DNA from: Pilaira anomala
Taxonomy: Eukaryota; Mucoromycota; Mucoromycetes; Mucorales; Mucoraceae
NCBI GenBank assembly: GCA_025716855.1
Contig: JAIXMQ010000022.1
Location: forward strand, 310,001 to 374,000
Reading direction: 5' to 3'
Length of the DNA: 64,000 bases
Shown here in pieces: positions 1-12,242 of the stretch. Below the pieces are notes generated by a model. It saw only the letters and a list, made by a program, of their open reading frames with translations, had not been told where the DNA came from and ran no database searches. Each line of letters opens with the position of its first letter. Positions within the stretch are counted from its first letter, which is position 1. The translations under genes and the position numbers were made by a program.

Positions 1-557
1 ATATGTGTTATACGGGTCTTTTTTTTTTTTACTTGGAACAATCTCTTCTTTGGATAAAGGAGTGTGGAAAAAGAAGAGATTAAAAATGGAGCGGTAAGGA
101 AGGAATATATGTAAAAAGAAGAAAGTGGAAGAAAAGAACAAAATAAAAAAAAAGGGATTATTTATAATGAAAAAAAAGGGATTATTTATAATGAAAAAAA
201 AAAAACCCCCCTGTTTGTCTGGCGTATAAGAAAAAAAACCTGCCTGTATGCCATGTGAAAAAAAAAAATTGATGTAATGGTGTATTTCATGCAAAAGTTA
301 TAAAAAACCTTATTCACGTGACGACGTGCCTTGTTATACTTTTTATAAATTAACTGAGTCTGAGTCATTTTTGTTTGGATTGCTTTCAAGTTGAAAAGCG
401 TTTGAGCTAAGAATGAATAAGGTCAAGTGTTACATGCATCTATTAAACATTTTTGTTCATCAAAGGTAAATAATCTTATCTTTTTTGATTGTACAGTAAT
501 CTTGTTGAGGGTAAAAAAAAAAAAAAAAAAAAAAAACCACAAGATATAATAAGCTTT
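1..557. other. AT-rich intergenic DNA, no gene seen
   Basis: This stretch is rich in A and T runs, including a run of about 22 A at 513-534. The phrase 'aaaaaaagggattatttataatga' type motif is duplicated in tandem near 150-195. The only open frame is 67 codons of low complexity and I do not believe it. The segment lies 3' of the minus-strand TRAPPC13 gene, so it probably holds that gene's 3' UTR and polyadenylation region. Confidence 0.6.
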
Positions 558-1898
558 TTATTCAATCGTAGGTTTGATATTTTCATCTGAATGAGTGAGT
601 ACAAAAATATCACAGACATGGTCAATATCTTTTGTATATCCTGAATACAAATCCATCACTCGTAACCCGCCTACTCTTTGTAAGCCAGAAGTCAATGGGA
701 AAAACTCTAATTGAGTCTCGACGGATTGGTTTGGAAGTACATCACCCAACTGAACACTACTGAGACCACTTAATAAGACGGAACCCATCTTTGTCTTGAT
801 AGCAGTCAGGACCAACTTCATGTTTTCCGTGGCATGATTCTTGACCCGAATGCCCAATTTAAATGGATGTTCTAATATGACACGTACAGGCTCTTGCATA
901 AATGGTTGGAGCTCTAAATCTTCCAACATGGGAGCCTTTCTCGTTAACTGAGAAGTTTGCAATCTACCTAAATCGCCCATATAAGATCTCCAGACGATAT
1001 CTAATTTACCTAAAGCATTTGTTGTTCTTGAGATACGATCGTTTTGATCGTCTTTAGGAGATAACATATAAAGGTATTGTCGAATATCTTGTGGATGAAT
1101 AAAGTGATCACCAAACACACTCTCGTTACTACAAGCCACTACATGATTTAAATCTTCAAACCCAAAATGTTCAGAGGGTTCAAACCTCATGCGCTCTAAA
1201 AGCATGGGACCGGCGGATACGTTCTGCAATTGAGCTTCTAAAAACACACGTCCATCAATTAAATTATTTAATTTTGTCTTTACGGCTAATGGGTTGGATA
1301 CTTGAAATTTATAGAATTTACGGAAATGTCGTTTTTTACCGTCAGGGGAATTATATTGAACAGAACAAACCAAGATATGCACACCAAGTTCTTTGATTTC
1401 ATGTGCTACGGTTGTATCGTAAGTCTTTTGTGGATCTAACGTGGTGAAAGGACCGGTCATGGTATCGGATAATACAAATCGTTGTGAAGACGTTTGAAGT
1501 TCTATTTTGACACCGACTTGTTGCACTGCAAATGGAGATTCGTTATTGATACTGATAAAGGTACTAAAGTTTTCTCCAAGGTATATATTGCCAAAGGCAG
1601 AAGGAAGTTTCAACATTTGACTTAGGCCGAAATCACGAATTTGTATCTCGTTGCATTGATTGATATCGATAGGATGGGATGCAGTCAAGTCCGAGATGTT
1701 TAAGGATTCAAGTCCATCGACTAAAGGTGAAGTCTTTTCTGTACCTGATTCATAATAAATTGGAAACGTGGAGGTCAGTTGAGGTCGTGATAAACGCATC
1801 ACTTTTAACGAGAGTAGATGAGGTAATTGATCATCTTGTGATTGAATATTGGGTGAAGACATGCTGCCTTGACGTGGTGAATGCATAGTTGAAGACAT
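558..1898 (-). CDS. TRAPPC13: TRAPP complex subunit 13 (TRAPPC13, DUF974 family)
   Basis: This single-exon frame encodes 446 residues. The N-terminal block beginning LLSLKVMRLSRPQL, and the beta-rich middle with phrases such as GENFSTFISINNES and LGVHILVCSVQY, match the TRAPPC13/DUF974 family as I know it. The family is a subunit of TRAPPIII-type tethering complexes that activate Rab1/Ypt1 on Golgi and pre-autophagosomal membranes. The length suits the family (about 400-450). The first 25 residues are Ser/Gln-rich and variable, so an internal Met at position 5 or 13 could be the true start. The gene lies about 440 bp downstream of the Ste11-like kinase on the same strand. The family call is recognition by eye, not a database search. 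Confidence 0.85.
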   Translation of the reverse strand: MSSTMHSPRQGSMSSPNIQSQDDQLPHLLSLKVMRLSRPQLTSTFPIYYESGTEKTSPLVDGLESLNISDLTASHPIDINQCNEIQIRDFGLSQMLKLPSAFGNIYLGENFSTFISINNESPFAVQQVGVKIELQTSSQRFVLSDTMTGPFTTLDPQKTYDTTVAHEIKELGVHILVCSVQYNSPDGKKRHFRKFYKFQVSNPLAVKTKLNNLIDGRVFLEAQLQNVSAGPMLLERMRFEPSEHFGFEDLNHVVACSNESVFGDHFIHPQDIRQYLYMLSPKDDQNDRISRTTNALGKLDIVWRSYMGDLGRLQTSQLTRKAPMLEDLELQPFMQEPVRVILEHPFKLGIRVKNHATENMKLVLTAIKTKMGSVLLSGLSSVQLGDVLPNQSVETQLEFFPLTSGLQRVGGLRVMDLYSGYTKDIDHVCDIFVLTHSDENIKPTIE

Positions 1899-2336
1899 GT
1901 CTATACATATATATATAAAAAAAGAAAAAAAAAGGGTATTGTTTTACCAAAAGGCAAAATCAATGTTGGTTTATTTAAAGCGCCGGAGGATTCATCATGT
2001 ATACATACTTCTTGATATAAATTATGCTGCTTTATAAACGTTTCATATATGTAATGATAATATAGGAAGATACTGAATAGGTAGAGAATAATAGGATTTG
2101 AATATTATGTCGAAAAGTAATTAATCAAGCTATGTATAACAAAGAAAAAAAAATTAATAGAAGCAGTAAACAAAAAGTTTATCTGTTCCATTCCTTCTTT
2201 ACAATAGTTGTCAAGGTAAAAAAAAAACGGTATTAAAGCAAAAAGAGGTACATTGACTGTTGTATTTTTCATTGTAAGTATTATTATTGTGTATATATAT
2301 TTACTCTTTTTATTTATATATATATATATATATTCC
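1899..2336. other. Spacer between TRAPPC13 and the MAPKKK gene
   Basis: The spacer is AT-rich with TA microsatellites (around 2311-2330) and no credible coding frame. It should contain the TRAPPC13 promoter and 5' UTR (minus strand) and the 3' UTR of the kinase. Confidence 0.5.
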
Positions 2337-5300
2337 TTAAGAATCCAGCTCTTCTTCAAAGATTAAGTCTTCTGCTAAAAAGGGATGCTTTAAAAGTTCA
2401 TCAGCAGAAGGTCTTTGCTCATGTTGTCTATAAAATTTAAAAATAAAAATTAATAATGCAAGCATACAATCATTTGTTATTTTTTTTTTAACTAAAAAAA
2501 AAAGAAAGAAACTTACAACTGAAAGGTACATCTTAAAAAGTCTTGAGCGTCTTCACTTAAATTTGAAGGGATATTTGGAGCGGTATAACAGCCAATTTGA
2601 AAAATGGCTTGCATTTGAGAGAATTCAGGGAAAGGATGATCGCCCGTAAACATTTCAACGACCATACAGCCTAGGGACCAAATATCTGCCTTTCGAGTAT
2701 ACTGAGTTTGTTTGACGACTTCCGGGGCCATCCAATAAATACTTCCTTGTAAACTAGGACGATGTGCAGCTGTGGCGGGTTGACCTTGTAAGATGATGTT
2801 TTCCTCTACTTTTTTGGAGATACCGAAATCGGTGATTTTGACACCACCTTTGTTATCGACTAATACATTGGCCCCCTTGATATCACGATGTACGATATCT
2901 TTCCCATGTAAATAATTCAAGCCCTTTAATATTTGTCTGACGAAACTTTTCACCAGTGGTTCCTGGAAAGCACCATAACTTGATAATAAGCCAGCTACGG
3001 AACCACCCGGTACGTACTCTAGAAAGATACTGAAATAGGAATCGTCTGTTTGAGAACCCAAGTATTGAACAATGTTCTCGTGCTCGAGTTCACGTAATAA
3101 TTCGATCTCTCGTTGTAATGCTTCTACCATGGATTTTTTACGTTGTTCTGTAGCTGAATTTTCTACAGGTAATTCGACTTGTTTGACAGCCATGAGTTCA
3201 CCACTGATGGGGTTCAGCCCAAGGTAGACGTCGCCGAATGTGCCTCGACCGATTAAGGAGCCTTTCATCCATGAATCTGGTGGATGCTTGGGTCGATGGA
3301 TGGTGGTGGGTGTTGTGACGGTAGGCTCGCGTATAGATGGTAATACGACAGGCATCTCTGGTTTGACGGGTTCAGGTACTTTGATTTCGGGTAATTCGGT
3401 TGGTTCAGGTTGTTCTTTTGCTAATATATAAATATGTATAAAGATAAGTAGAATGAATCATGATTAGAAGAAAAAAAAACTACATACTCCCTTCTACAGC
3501 TGGTTTATATGATTTATATTCATTACGATAAAATAAACTTGAAGACCTTTTTTGATTTACAGTGGGTACAATCATTTCAAAGTTATTTGTAGTAGTCGTA
3601 GGCTTAGATTCATTGGCCTGATCAAGATCAAGATGTGTGGTTGGTTTGGTATCATGTGTCTCTTTCGACTCTACAGTGGCTTGCTGTTGATCTTCTTCTT
3701 CACTGTCATCACTACTACCACTACTAATACTACTTAATAAACTATCATAATCATCATCGTTATCTTCTTCCTCTTCTAAAAATCGATCGAGATCTACACC
3801 TAAAACCGAAACTAATTCAGGTAACACACTATTTCTATAATTTCTCGGCTCCATTTTACATAATGCAGAATTTCTTCTGGTCATGGATAATCGTTGTGCT
3901 TTGATTCCAGCCGTTTCGAGTATCTCTCGATTATGATTTGGAAAGAAAGAAGGGAGGTTAGAAGAGATGATTTCGGAAGGTGGACGTTCACCAAAGAATC
4001 TACGACGACCTCTTGTACTATTACTACTACTTAAGACGGTTGGATTTTGTGAACGAATCGAGCCTGCATGACTTATTCTATGCGATAAATAATCGGGTCT
4101 ACTACTATTTAAAGTAGTCGAACTTTGATGAGTAGACCAACCTCCATTATAAAGAGGTGAAGTGGGTTTACTGGACCCATCATCCTTGTGTTGATATTGT
4201 TGTCTTCTATTTGCATTGATGGTGCCCTTTCGTTTAAACTCTTCATGTGTTGGATATAAATGTCTTTTTCTCAAGATCAAACGTTCTTTTTCAGGACGGT
4301 CAGTTGATCTACAGATATCAATTAATTCTTGATCAGATAAAGCGCGCGCTTCACCGTTCGTACTTGAGCCGACGAAAATACAATAACTATCGGCATTCGA
4401 TTCGTCAATCCCAAATTTATGCAAGACTTTGGCCATGATGGCTTTTGCTTCAATGGCCGTATGTACATTGACAATACGCGTTTGTCCATCTTCTCCAAAT
4501 ACTTTTACACATGTTTGTTTTACCTTTTCCATCGACATGATACCACCTTCTAATGAATTTCGCTATATAGATATAAAAAAAAAAAGCATTGATTTTTTTT
4601 TTGTATTTTTTTGTATTTTTTTTTTTTTTGTAATTTTTTTTTTTTTTTGTATTTTTTTTTTTTTTTTTTTTTTTAGTTGTTGTGAATCATATACTTCCTG
4701 CTTCATATTTAATCTTTTCTTTATTACCTTTTGTAAGGTTCGAGGACTAGATGGACTTAGTGAATATAAGTCAGAATTTTGTTGTGGGGTTGGTGGTGGT
4801 TGTTGATTTTGTAAATTGGAAGCGCTTGTGTTGTTATGTTGATTAGGATTGTTTCGTTGAGATCGTTTTGATTCGGATCTTCCCAAAAATCTCGAGAATG
4901 AATTGGATCGATTTAATAAACTTTTTGCACTACTTGTTTCTGAAGATTTTGATATCTTATCTGTTGTTACATTAAATCCTTCATGTCTAGAATCATTTGT
5001 AGGTGTCATTAATCTGCTGGTAGAGTCAAGATTGTGATGTAACTTGTATAAAAGAAGGGTATTAAAACCGCGCATGATAAAGCAGTAAAAAAAAAAACGA
5101 TAATAAAATATTTATTTTACTTACTCTGGTAGGTGTTCTAGCAGCTAAAGAAGCAGCTAAATAACATTCTTGACGTAAAGACTTTATAGCGACAGATAAC
5201 CTAACTCTCTCTCCTACCGTTTTAATATCCATGGCTTTAAATGCTTCATAATCTAAATCAAGTAAAACTGAACCTGTAATGTTGTGCTCTAACAAAAAAA

Positions 5301-5560
5301 AAGTGTGTATATTTTGGTTTAAATATGTTACTATGGGTACTTTTTTTTTAAAAAAACAAAAACAAAATACCTATAAACTTTTGACTGAACCTTCCTAGTG
5401 ATTGATTACAAAGCCAGTCTGATACTCTGGATTCAGACCATAACTTTACATCGTCTAATAAGGTTCTTTTGTATTGATGTTCAGAATAACATGGAGATGT
5501 AGGTGAAGGTTGCCGTAATTGTCTAGCTGAAGGTGAGGGAGGTTGTAGAGGTATAGACAT
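2337..5560 (-). CDS. STE11: MAP kinase kinase kinase, Ste11/Byr2 type (SAM-RA-kinase)
   Basis: Six exons (5560-5371, 5288-5125, 5042-4728, 4562-3488, 3420-2517, 2427-2337) close in phase to 912 residues. A SAM domain covers roughly residues 40-115 ([14 protein letters not shown] ... [14 protein letters not shown]). A Ras-association domain follows at about 235-330 ([18 protein letters not shown]). A Ser/acidic linker leads to a C-terminal Ser/Thr kinase from about residue 640. Kinase motifs are intact: [33 protein letters not shown] and APEVV. This is the domain order of Ste11/Byr2, the MAPKKK of mating, filamentation and osmotic cascades; SAM binds the Ste50-like adaptor and RA binds Ras-type GTPases. 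The last intron splits the kinase close to its end. The start is the first Met preceding SAM. The A-rich ends of exons 3 and 4 were chosen by phase. Confidence 0.93.
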
Positions 5561-6107
5561 TGTTTGTTACTTTTTTTTTTTTACAGAAAAAAATCAAAAT
5601 AAAACTCAAGCGTTTTCTCAAGTTCCTTTTTTTTTATTTATGTGAAGAGAAGAAAAAAAAAAAAAAAAAAAAAAAGAGAGAGAGAGAGAGAGGAGAGGGC
5701 GAATTTCTTCAAGGTCAGACAAACTACAAGTTCATGTATTTCAAGCCATAACTTTTGACAGTCTTATGAGATATATACATACATTTAGTTGTTTGTTAAT
5801 TCAATGGGATCATTCACGACTTGAGTTAGAATAGGATTACCTACAAGAAATAAAAGATACAATATATTTTACAATTTGAAATGGATTGTATGTGAAAAGA
5901 GATCGAAATATTTTTACCCTTTTTTGAGCCGAGACCACTATGTTTGATACTTGATTTGGGTTTTTAACTTTATTTATTTGTGTGTACACAAAAATTACTT
6001 TTTAATACGCGATAAAACAAGTACATAAGAATTGATTTTTTTTATTTTGAGACAACAAAAATAAAAAGGGTAAAATTTTATATAAAATACAAACTTCTTT
6101 TTTTTTT
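5561..6107. other. Spacer between the MAPKKK start and Vps45 stop
   Basis: It contains a long A run followed by a GA microsatellite (about 5652-5691) in the presumed kinase promoter or 5' UTR, and otherwise AT-rich DNA. No believable coding frame is present. Confidence 0.5.
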
Positions 6108-7615
6108 TTAACGAGTAGACAAGTTCATATAACTTTCACCTACTTGTTGTACTTGCTGTAAGAAAGTCTTTGAGTTATGAATACAGTTTCCACCCAATAC
6201 AACACGAATACCAGGCGTAGTCATATTGAGTTGAGCAATATATCTTGCTTCTTCAAAAGTAGCACCACCACAAATAAATACAATAATATCTTGAGGTCTT
6301 TCACGTTGTTGTTGTTGCATGCTGCCTTCTACAAATGGATAATCGGTATCCTTGAGACGTGCTTTGATCAATAAATCTAATGTATCTGCCAACAAGGGAG
6401 TATGTTGTGTGTAGACATTTTCAACACCTTTTAATCCTTTTAATGCACTTTTACCTCTTGATAAAAAGGATTGGTTTGAGAACAAATCGTCTTGTCTTTG
6501 TTGATAACCAGCGTAAAATAATAAAGCAGGAATTAACTGCCAAAAAAAAAAGATAATTAATATTCTTTTTCTTTACCGTGATATATATATATATATAACT
6601 AACTAACTTACAGCACTCTTTCTTTCACTCACTCCTACTTTGTCTAATAAATCAATTAATGATTTTACAGCATTATTTGTCATTCTTTCATATCTTAAAG
6701 CATACAACAAGACTAGACGAATCTTAGCATCTTCACTAATTTGAGGGGTTTCAATCAATCTTTGAATGTTCTTTAAATCCGAATTATGGTTTTCGTTACA
6801 AGCTAATCCTTGTTCAAGTTCACTGATTTCCAATAAATGATCTTGGGATACTCTTCTACTTAACTCGCTCACAAGAGCCACATGTTTTGATACATTCCCA
6901 GATAACTTTCTAAATTCAGGGTATTCTTCTACAAATCGTTTCATATCGGCAATGGATTCAATATTCATGTTTGATTTTGTCTTTGATTGATATTCATCTA
7001 CATAATGCTTAATCGTAGCACCCAAGTCACCTAGATTAAGATACATTGATTTTTTAAAAAAGGGGTCTTGATCAGGAGATAAGACGATTTCCTTTAGCTC
7101 GTGTTTGACTTCAGGTACGTTTGTCATATCGACCCGTCCATGATGAATGCCAATCAGTTCATGCACCATGGCTTGATAAGTCCATTGAGTTAATAAAGGA
7201 GTGACGGGATCATTTCTTCTGTCCAAAATCAATAAGATAGGTGGTGTATCAGTTCTTCTGAAATCGAATAATTGACCTTCTGTCGTCATGGTATTCTGTA
7301 CCTCGAGAGCTAATTTCTTTGCCATGGCACTTGCTCTTTCGTATCGAATGACGGGTTTCTTTTTCAAACTGAGTAAGACGGCACAGAGACCACGGACAGT
7401 TTGTTCAAACGTATCTGGGTCCCAGCTATGGACACTGTTGCCGAATAAATAGTGAGGGTCTTGGCCTAAAGAAAATAAGTCGGGATTGATAGCTAGGTAG
7501 TCGCCATAGTATTCTTGGACTTCCCGAATGACTTCATTCTCATCTACTTCTGCTAATTGTTCAATATCTGATTTACGTACCGAGTTACTAAAGTCTACCA
7601 AGAGTGAGGTTTTAG

Positions 7616-7646
<31 letters not shown>

Positions 7647-8039
7647 TGTTTAAAAATACATATTATATACTTTACAGAGATAGTAATCACCGTAGGCAGG
7701 TTCTTTAAGTTCTGCAATGAGGTATTGTAAGGATTCACGGGTAGGTCGAAGGAAACAAATACATTTCAAGTGCTTCATCTTTTCACGGTTTCTATTATCG
7801 ATTCTATCAATCAGATAACATTCTTTTGTAAGTAAAGTAGATTGTGTTGTTACAAGTGATATAATGGGTGTCTAAAAAAAATATATATATATATAATAAG
7901 TTCAAGTATATTTTAAAAAGTGGGTATCCTTTTTTTTATTATTATTTACAGTTTCTGTATCTAGTAACAAAGCTTTCATACCAGGTACGTCGTTTATCAT
8001 TTTATCAGCATAATGCTGAATTGCTTTGATGACATTCAT
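6108..8039 (-). CDS. VPS45: Vps45, Sec1/Munc18 (SM) family vesicle-fusion protein
   Basis: Four exons (8039-7950, 7871-7676, 7594-6612, 6536-6108) close in phase to 565 residues, the usual SM-protein length (about 570). The N-terminus MNVIKAIQHYADKMI...VPGMKALLLD is characteristic of Vps45. It is followed by LKCICFLRPT and YYLYFSNSVRKSDIE, a middle PPILLILDRRNDPVTPLLTQ block typical of SM domain 3a, and a C-terminal block around VFICGGATFEEARYI. Vps45 binds the Tlg2-type syntaxin and supports TGN-to-endosome fusion. A run of about 23 T (7617-7643) lies in intron 2; the acceptor I chose restores the conserved LYFSN junction. The protein is very confidently assigned by family recognition. Confidence 0.95.
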
Positions 8040-8565
8040 TTTCTTTTTTTGTATTTTACAAGAAAAAAAGAGAGTGAGTTTCAAAGTAAAGCATAAATTT
8101 CTACATTTTATATAAAAACAATTCTCTCCTGCCTATTATAATAGATCCAGTCAAAGTTGAATGAATTCTTTCTAGCATATTTCTGTTACTCATTATGTGT
8201 TTTAAAAGTAAAAAGTATAGTGAACACTTATCCAACATGGTTGTTTTGATGTAGGTTGATATCCAACTGATTGAGAATACCTTGTTAAACATCGTAGCTT
8301 ATAGTGGTGGCTATTGAAGCTTATGAATTAATTTTTTTTCTTGGATTATCACTAGTTTGGATCATTATATTTGTAATCATTTGTTTACATACTAAATTTG
8401 TTTCTATTTTTACTTTTTGTATTGAACCAACAAGTCATCCTATGAAGCTATGATTCGAATCCATTTTAAAAAAAGAGAGAGAGAGAGAGAGAAAAAAAAA
8501 AAAAAAGAGATTTTTTAATTAAAATGAAAATGATGAAGTGTTGAAGATGATGAAGTGATGATATT
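8040..8565. other. Vps45 upstream region / Ase1 3' region
   Basis: The segment is AT-rich. It has a GA repeat (about 8475-8492) with an adjacent A run. A 63-codon minus-strand frame at 8101-8292 has no recognisable features and is not called. This should be the Vps45 promoter and the Ase1 3' UTR. Confidence 0.5.
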
Positions 8566-10677
8566 TTATAAAGATTTTGTAGTGGTAAGCGTTGCTCTTG
8601 AGGCAATGGGTATCATAGAAGACATTTGACTACTTGTACGTTGTGGTTTAAATGCTTTTGTAAGGGTAATATTTGAATTGATATATGCAGTGGATGAATA
8701 AAGATCTTCATGAGAAGTAGACAAGTCAGAAGGAATGGTACTATTTTTTCTTGAGGAAGCTGATTTCTTTTGTAACTTTTGTTTTTTACTTAAAGGCATA
8801 GACTGTGATGGTTTAATCTTTTTAGGCATATTATTTGTTGATGTTGTGACTACAGTGATGGCAGAAATGGCTCGTGTCTTTAATTGAGGTTTCTTGTGAT
8901 TGACAGTAACGATTGAACCTAAACTTCCAACAGAGACAGGTCGGTTACTTTTGTTTCGCTTTGATAAGGGTCGATCCATGGGTTCAGAATTAAGAAATCC
9001 AAAGAATGTTTGATTCGCTTCTCTATCTGCAATTTCATCCAACTAAATTATATATGGTTAAATATATGTATAAAAAAAAAAAAGTTATATATATATATTA
9101 CCAAAGTATCAAGATATCTACGTTCACCAATCATGACAGGTTTACCAGCTAATCTTTCGAATTCACCAAGAGCTTTAATTAAAGCGCGATCTAATTGTAA
9201 TAAACGAGGTAAACAACTATTGCGCCACTTTTCTTCTTCTATTAATCGGAAAGAAGCTTGGAATAAACGTTTAGGATCAGAAGCAGTCTTTTCAAAGTCG
9301 ATCATTTTCTGTGAGTATGTATGTAAGTATAATTTGTTAATTTTTGTATGATGATAATGATAATATATATATTTTTTTTTACCTGTATCAGGTCTTTTCG
9401 TTCTTTCATTAATGATTTTAAGGCTTGACCTTCGAGATGTATACTTTTTAAATAAGTCATGTGTTTATCGACAGTTGTTTTAATTTCTATTTTGGTATCT
9501 GTATTATATTTTAAAAATAAAATAAATAAGTACAACTACGTTTTAGGAAGATTTTTTTTTTACATTACTTTTTTCGTAAAGGGATGTTATGAATTCCGTT
9601 CTTTCTATTTCTGATAGGAGACAAGCATCCCATAAGGGTATCAATTGATCCTTAAACTAAAATGGAACAAGTTTTTTTTTTTTTTAGAGATGATATATAC
9701 AAAAGGGAGAGAAAAAAAAAAGGTAAAAAGACTTACTTGTTTAATATATTGATCAAATACATTTCTAACCATGGGTTCAATACTATCAATAATTCCCTTA
9801 AGCTAAATAAAAAAAATAAAAAAAAAAATTAACATATAACAAAAATGCACTGCAAATGTATATTATTTACAATCAACATATCATCAGAACCTAATAAGTT
9901 TGGTATTAAAGGTCTTTCCAAGATGGGTATATTGAATTCTTCCCAAACGGCTTTTACTCTTGTGACGGATTGAGAGTAAATGTGATATCTTGTATCGAAC
10001 AAAGATTTTAAAGCTTGATTTTTTAAATGTAATTGATCAAGAGTGGAACGAGATAATTTTAATTGGTTGGTTGGATGATGATAATAAGAAAGAATGGTAG
10101 GTTCTTGTGTGGATAAATCGATATTTAAAGGAAAGTTTTCGAATAAAGCGGATAATCCTGATTCGATTGAGTTGTCGTTGTCGTCTGTTGCTTCATATCT
10201 TAATATGTGCCAATAATAATGAATTTGGTTTACAATTAATTCAAATTCTTTGATACGAGAAGTCTAGATGTAATTGTTAAAAAAAATTTCAAAGCCTTTT
10301 TTTTTTTTCTTTGTTATATACCTCTGTCTCCTGTAAGTCACGTAATTCACAACTTATCTATTTAAAGAGAAAGAGAGAGAAAAAAAGAAAGCAGGGTCAA
10401 TGATACGCCATAAAATAAGGGATTTTTTTCTGTACTTACTGATTGTATGGTGGCCCAAGAGAAATCAATATCGTTATACTCCTATATGAGATTATTTTAG
10501 ATATACATACACATATATATAGAATTTTATATATATATAGGTTACCTCAAAAGATTTGAATTTATAAGGTAGTACCAATTCATTACATAATTTTTGAATT
10601 GAGAGTAACCATTCCTTCATATGTAACTGTCTGATCGATAATTCCTAAAAGAAAAAAAAAATTTTAATATGTAAATG

Positions 10678-10714
<37 letters not shown>

Positions 10715-11250
10715 CTCTTATAAACATTCCATACATGGCTTAATCTAGAGTTTAACTGAGTCAATGCTTTCTCCTTTGGATAAGTCGGATTTAAATCGTT
10801 ATAAATTGTCAAGATATCAGTTGTTATGAACTCATTTGAAATACTTGAATTTAACATGTTTTCAAGTGAGACACCTAATAAATTACAACTTGATTCGATA
10901 TTCGCCTATTATAAATATTTGTTATGCAAAAAAAAAAAAAAAAAAAAAAAAAAATCGATAAACAAAAAAAATAAAAAGAAGGATTTTTTTTTTTTTTTAC
11001 CATAATGTCTTGAATATTTGCTGACAACAGGGTCTTCTCTTTTCGTTCGTTTATAATTAACTTTTCAAGCTCTTTCATGACAGACTAAATGATAATAATA
11101 ATAAAAAAAATCAATTTTTTTTTTTTTGCTTAACTAATTTTTTTATTTTTTTTTTTTTACTTCAAGCTTCTTGTTAATTGTGCAAGCGTCAACATCGAGT
11201 GATGCCCAAAGTGAAAATAACGTTGATAAGTGTGAATAAAGTAAATTCAT
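8566..11250 (-). CDS. ASE1: Ase1/PRC1/MAP65 antiparallel microtubule bundler
   Basis: Twelve short exons from 11250 to 8566 close in phase to 625 residues in my model. The first exon (MNLLYSHLSTLFSLWASLDV) and coiled-coil rods lead to a conserved spectrin-like microtubule-binding segment: FEKTASDPKRLFQASFRL, LPRLLQLDRALIKAL, GKPVMIGERRYLDTL. This DP-RL...EE...R...LP-L...GERYLD pattern is the hallmark of MAP65/Ase1. The C-terminal approximately 150 residues are basic and Ser/Lys-rich, as expected of the regulatory tail that carries nuclear-localisation and Cdk sites. The protein crosslinks the spindle midzone and works with kinesins in anaphase and cytokinesis. Several introns are only 60-80 nt. 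Two donors are non-canonical-looking (GTTTAT after exon 3, GTAATG after exon 9) and were chosen because other options bring stops. Confidence 0.87.
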
Positions 11251-12242
11251 GTGCTGTAAAGTAACAATATCAATTTTTTTTTTAAAAAGAGAAAGGGAGA
11301 AAGAAAGAGAGAGAAGAAGAAGAAGAGGAAAAAGAGAGAAAAGAGAACAAAAAAAGACTTATGTAGGCAACGCCAAAAGAGAGAGAGAGAGGACTGTTTT
11401 TAAAGGTCAGACATTTTTGTATATATATCCAACTTGTTTGTATTATATCAGAATGTGTGTTAGGTCTTTTAACAACCCTGTATATTCAGGGCTTTTTATT
11501 TTATTACTGTCTTGTACATTGTTTAACAAAATTTCCACACACACACACTCTCTCTCTCATACACTCCTTTTACTCTCCTCGTGTAATTTTTTTTTTCATT
11601 CCAAGATATAATAACTAAATTATCGAAATGTGTTACCCCACATATTTTTTACTAGGTTTGTATCCTTTTTTTTTTCTGTTCCGTAATATAAAGTTCCGCG
11701 GTTGTTACAACGGAGAACTTTAAAAAAAGCTAATATTTCGTTCAAAATAGAAAAAGAAAGTTTGCCTCAGAAAGAAAGCTTTTCATTAATAGATCTTAAT
11801 TGAACTCTTCTTTTTGTATGATTAAGAAGAGGTTTTTTAATCAATTGACTGCGCAGTAAAAAAGAAAAAAAAAAAAAACTTGAACCACGATACTTGAAGA
11901 ATGAAGCATCATTTGTCTGCAGGTACTTGATCTTCAGACACTATTCAAGAAAAAAAAAAACGATGAATGTCCCCTACTTTTTATATCTATGTTTATTTTC
12001 TTTAATCTATACCCTTATAAAAACTTGTATATCTCAAGACAAAAAGATATATATATATATATATATATATTAAAAAAGTCTCAAGATTACATAAAAACTT
12101 GACGCATTTTTTATCTTATAAGATGAATTTATTGTATTAAAAAAAAAAGCAACTGTATAACGTGATACAGGAGGGAACACAGGAGTGAAGAAATGATGAT
12201 GAAACAGTTTACTTTTAATGCAATCGATTGTTTGTTTATTTT
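11251..12242. other. Ase1 upstream region with purine and pyrimidine tracts
   Basis: About 1 kb without a credible gene. Strand-asymmetric tracts are notable: a purine-only stretch at about 11286-11342, another GA run at 11378-11391, and a CA/CT pyrimidine stretch at about 11534-11580. A 120-codon plus-strand frame spans these tracts but its translation is only Glu/Arg and Ser/Leu low complexity. A TA microsatellite lies near 12047-12070. This should include the Ase1 promoter and the DDB1 3' UTR. Confidence 0.5.

Noticed and set aside
4429..4806. 125-codon plus-strand Phe-rich frame
   Set aside because: It is produced by long T runs in an intron of the Ste11-like gene.
8101..8292. 63-codon minus-strand frame upstream of Vps45
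   Set aside because: Short, no features, and no splice partners found.
11249..11611. 120-codon plus-strand open frame
   Set aside because: The translation is only Glu/Arg then Ser/Leu low complexity from purine and pyrimidine tracts, and it lies in the Ase1 promoter region.
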